Assembly (NCBI RefSeq): GCF_015672735.1
Contig: NZ_JADABY010000014.1
Location: 1 to 64,000 of the forward strand
Reading direction: 5' to 3'
From: Citrobacter sp. Res13-Sevr-PEB04-36
GTDB taxonomy: Bacteria; Pseudomonadota; Gammaproteobacteria; Enterobacterales; Enterobacteriaceae
DNA: 64,000 nucleotides
The notes under the pieces are model-generated. The model ran no database searches and had not been told where the DNA came from. It saw only the letters and a program-made list of their open reading frames with translations. Below are positions 62,860-64,000 of this stretch, in pieces (the stretch's first letter is position 1; every line of letters starts with the position of its first letter). A program made the position numbers and the translations under genes.

Positions 62860-62971
62860 TTGACATCCGGAGCGATTACATCCAGTGCGGCTGAACATTC
62901 ATTAAGAGATTGCTGTGAATGAATAATCGGGCGCATATGCCAGGTGTTTTGATTTTTCAGCGAGAAATTGT

Positions 62972-64000
62972 ATGGCTTCTTTAAAGATAAAATATGCTGC
63001 AATAATTATCAGCAGCCTCATAGCAGGAGGGCTGATATCGGTTACTGCCTGGCAGTTTGTAAACTCATCACATAAAACAGTACAAACAGAACAAAAGGCA
63101 CCGGAGAAAAAGGTACTTTTCTGGTATGACCCGATGAAACCGGATACCAAATTTGATAAACCCGGAAAATCTCCCTTTATGGATATGGACCTGGTGCCTA
63201 AATATGCTGATGAAAGCGACGAGAAAAGCAATGGCGGGATCCGTATTGACCCAACGCAGGTTCAGAACCTGGGATTAAAAACGCAAAAAGTCACGCGCGG
63301 AATGCTGAATTATTCTCAGACGATCCCGGCGAATGTCAGTTACAACGAGTATCAGTTTGTCATTGTGCAGGCACGCTCTGACGGTTTTGTCGAAAAAGTG
63401 TATCCCCTGACGATTGGCGATCATGTGAAGAAAGGCACTCCGCTTATCGATATCACCATTCCTGAATGGGTTGAGGCACAAAGTGAATTCCTGCTGTTAT
63501 CCGGTACAGGCGGTACGCCAACCCAGATAAGAGGGGTTCTGGAACGGCTTCGTCTGGCCGGTATGCCGGAAGAGGATATTCAAAGGCTGCGTTCAACCCG
63601 CACAATCCAGACCCGTTTTACCATTAAAGCACCTATTGATGGTGTCATTACTGCATTTGACCTGCGCACCGGCATGAATATTTCGAAAGATAAGGTGGTG
63701 GCTCAGATTCAGGGGATGGACCCGGTCTGGATCAGCGCTGCAGTGCCAGAATCTATCGCCTATCTGCTGAAAGATACGTCGCAGTTTGAAATTTCGGTAC
63801 CGGCTTATCCGGATAAAACATTCCATGTCGAAAAATGGAACATTCTTCCCAGCGTGGATCAGACAACCCGTACGCTTCAGGTCCGTCTCCAGGTTTCTAA
63901 TAAGGATGAGTTTCTCAAACCGGGCATGAATGCCTATCTCAAACTGAATACCAAGAGCCAGGAGATGCTGCTGATACCAAGCCAGGCCGTTATCGATACC
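62972..64000 (+). CDS. silB: Silver efflux adaptor SilB (5' part, cut by window end)
   Basis: The first 343 codons of an RND periplasmic adaptor. Membrane-anchoring signal (about 7-25). The CusB-like metal motif with Met in WYDPM ... PFMDMDLVP lies near 52-76. Barrel-sandwich and alpha-hairpin regions follow, with RTLQVR and KPGMNAYLKL at the end. No stop is reached by 64000; the full protein should be about 430 residues, with silA beyond. It was missed by frame tracks because it lacks a stop codon. Confidence 0.95.
   Translation, partial: MASLKIKYAAIIISSLIAGGLISVTAWQFVNSSHKTVQTEQKAPEKKVLFWYDPMKPDTKFDKPGKSPFMDMDLVPKYADESDEKSNGGIRIDPTQVQNLGLKTQKVTRGMLNYSQTIPANVSYNEYQFVIVQARSDGFVEKVYPLTIGDHVKKGTPLIDITIPEWVEAQSEFLLLSGTGGTPTQIRGVLERLRLAGMPEEDIQRLRSTRTIQTRFTIKAPIDGVITAFDLRTGMNISKDKVVAQIQGMDPVWISAAVPESIAYLLKDTSQFEISVPAYPDKTFHVEKWNILPSVDQTTRTLQVRLQVSNKDEFLKPGMNAYLKLNTKSQEMLLIPSQAVIDT

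Larger units (their letters stand above)
47272..64000. mobile_element. Tn7-like element carrying sil cluster (right end not in window)
   Basis: The element comprises the left end, tnsA-B-C-D, a second TniQ-type gene, then cargo (HipB-like regulator, OLD nuclease, DUF305, sil genes). The transposition genes are AT-rich compared with the backbone; the cargo is GC-richer and separately acquired. The literature I recall describes Tn7-like elements (for example Tn6230-type) that insert in yhiN and carry copper/silver resistance, so the overall architecture is known. The sil part runs past base 64000. Confidence 0.85.

Noticed and set aside
47272-64000. CRISPR-associated transposon (CAST)
   Set aside because: No repeat-spacer array or cas gene is found in the visible part of the element, despite the second TniQ-type gene.

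Overview
The window is enterobacterial chromosome, most likely from the Citrobacter freundii complex. The conserved backbone is dppABCDF ... pdeK-dctA-yhjJ-kdgK-pdeH-yhjG-yhjE-yhjD-yhjC-yhjB-treF-yhjA-gor-rlmJ-prlC-rsmJ-dtpB-uspA-uspB-pitA-yhiN, the E. coli/Salmonella gene order. The genus call rests mainly on a methionine gamma-lyase that, from memory, is nearly identical to the C. freundii enzyme. All identities come from reading the sequence; no database search was run.

Region 1 (1-6.6 kb): a repeat carrying the 3' end of a proline tRNA with a terminator, then the dipeptide ABC transporter operon dppABCDF with a long dppA leader (GcvB-type target) and a BIME between dppA and dppB. Region 2 (6.7-11.1 kb): a sulphur amino acid module consisting of a TyrR-like sigma-54 activator, the permease yhjV and methionine gamma-lyase. 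The lyase promoter has a textbook arrangement of -24/-12 element, IHF site and palindrome. An LdrD/RdlD type I toxin-antitoxin follows. The cellulose (bcs) operon that lies between dpp and pdeK in E. coli is absent. Region 3 (11.3-28.9 kb): c-di-GMP phosphodiesterases PdeK and PdeH (PdeH with a perfect FliA promoter), DctA, an inactive M16 peptidase, KdgK, an AsmA-like protein, transporters and regulators, then accessory genes (degenerate lysozyme, acetyltransferase, a STY4199-like membrane protein).

Region 4 (29-47.3 kb): trehalase, the FNR-controlled tri-haem cytochrome c peroxidase, then, where E. coli carries its acid-fitness island, a short AT-richer pair: a caspase-like (clan CD) protein divergent from a pentapeptide-like protein. 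The backbone resumes with gor to pitA and includes a Rrf2 regulator/NDH-2-like pair. Region 5 (47,272 to the end): a Tn7-like transposon inserted in the last codons of yhiN. Its left end has TnsB-site repeats, followed by tnsA-tnsB-tnsC-tnsD and a second, shorter TniQ-type gene where tnsE would be expected. Cargo comprises an orphan HipB-like regulator with two palindromic operators, an OLD-family nuclease (probable phage defence), a DUF305 protein and the silver/copper efflux cluster silE-silS-silR / silC-silF-silB, which runs off the window. The right end is not in view.

The strongest candidates for new biology are the second TniQ protein of the transposon, the caspase-like/pentapeptide pair, and the complete sigma-54 circuit for methionine gamma-lyase, of which E. 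coli appears to keep only the permease.
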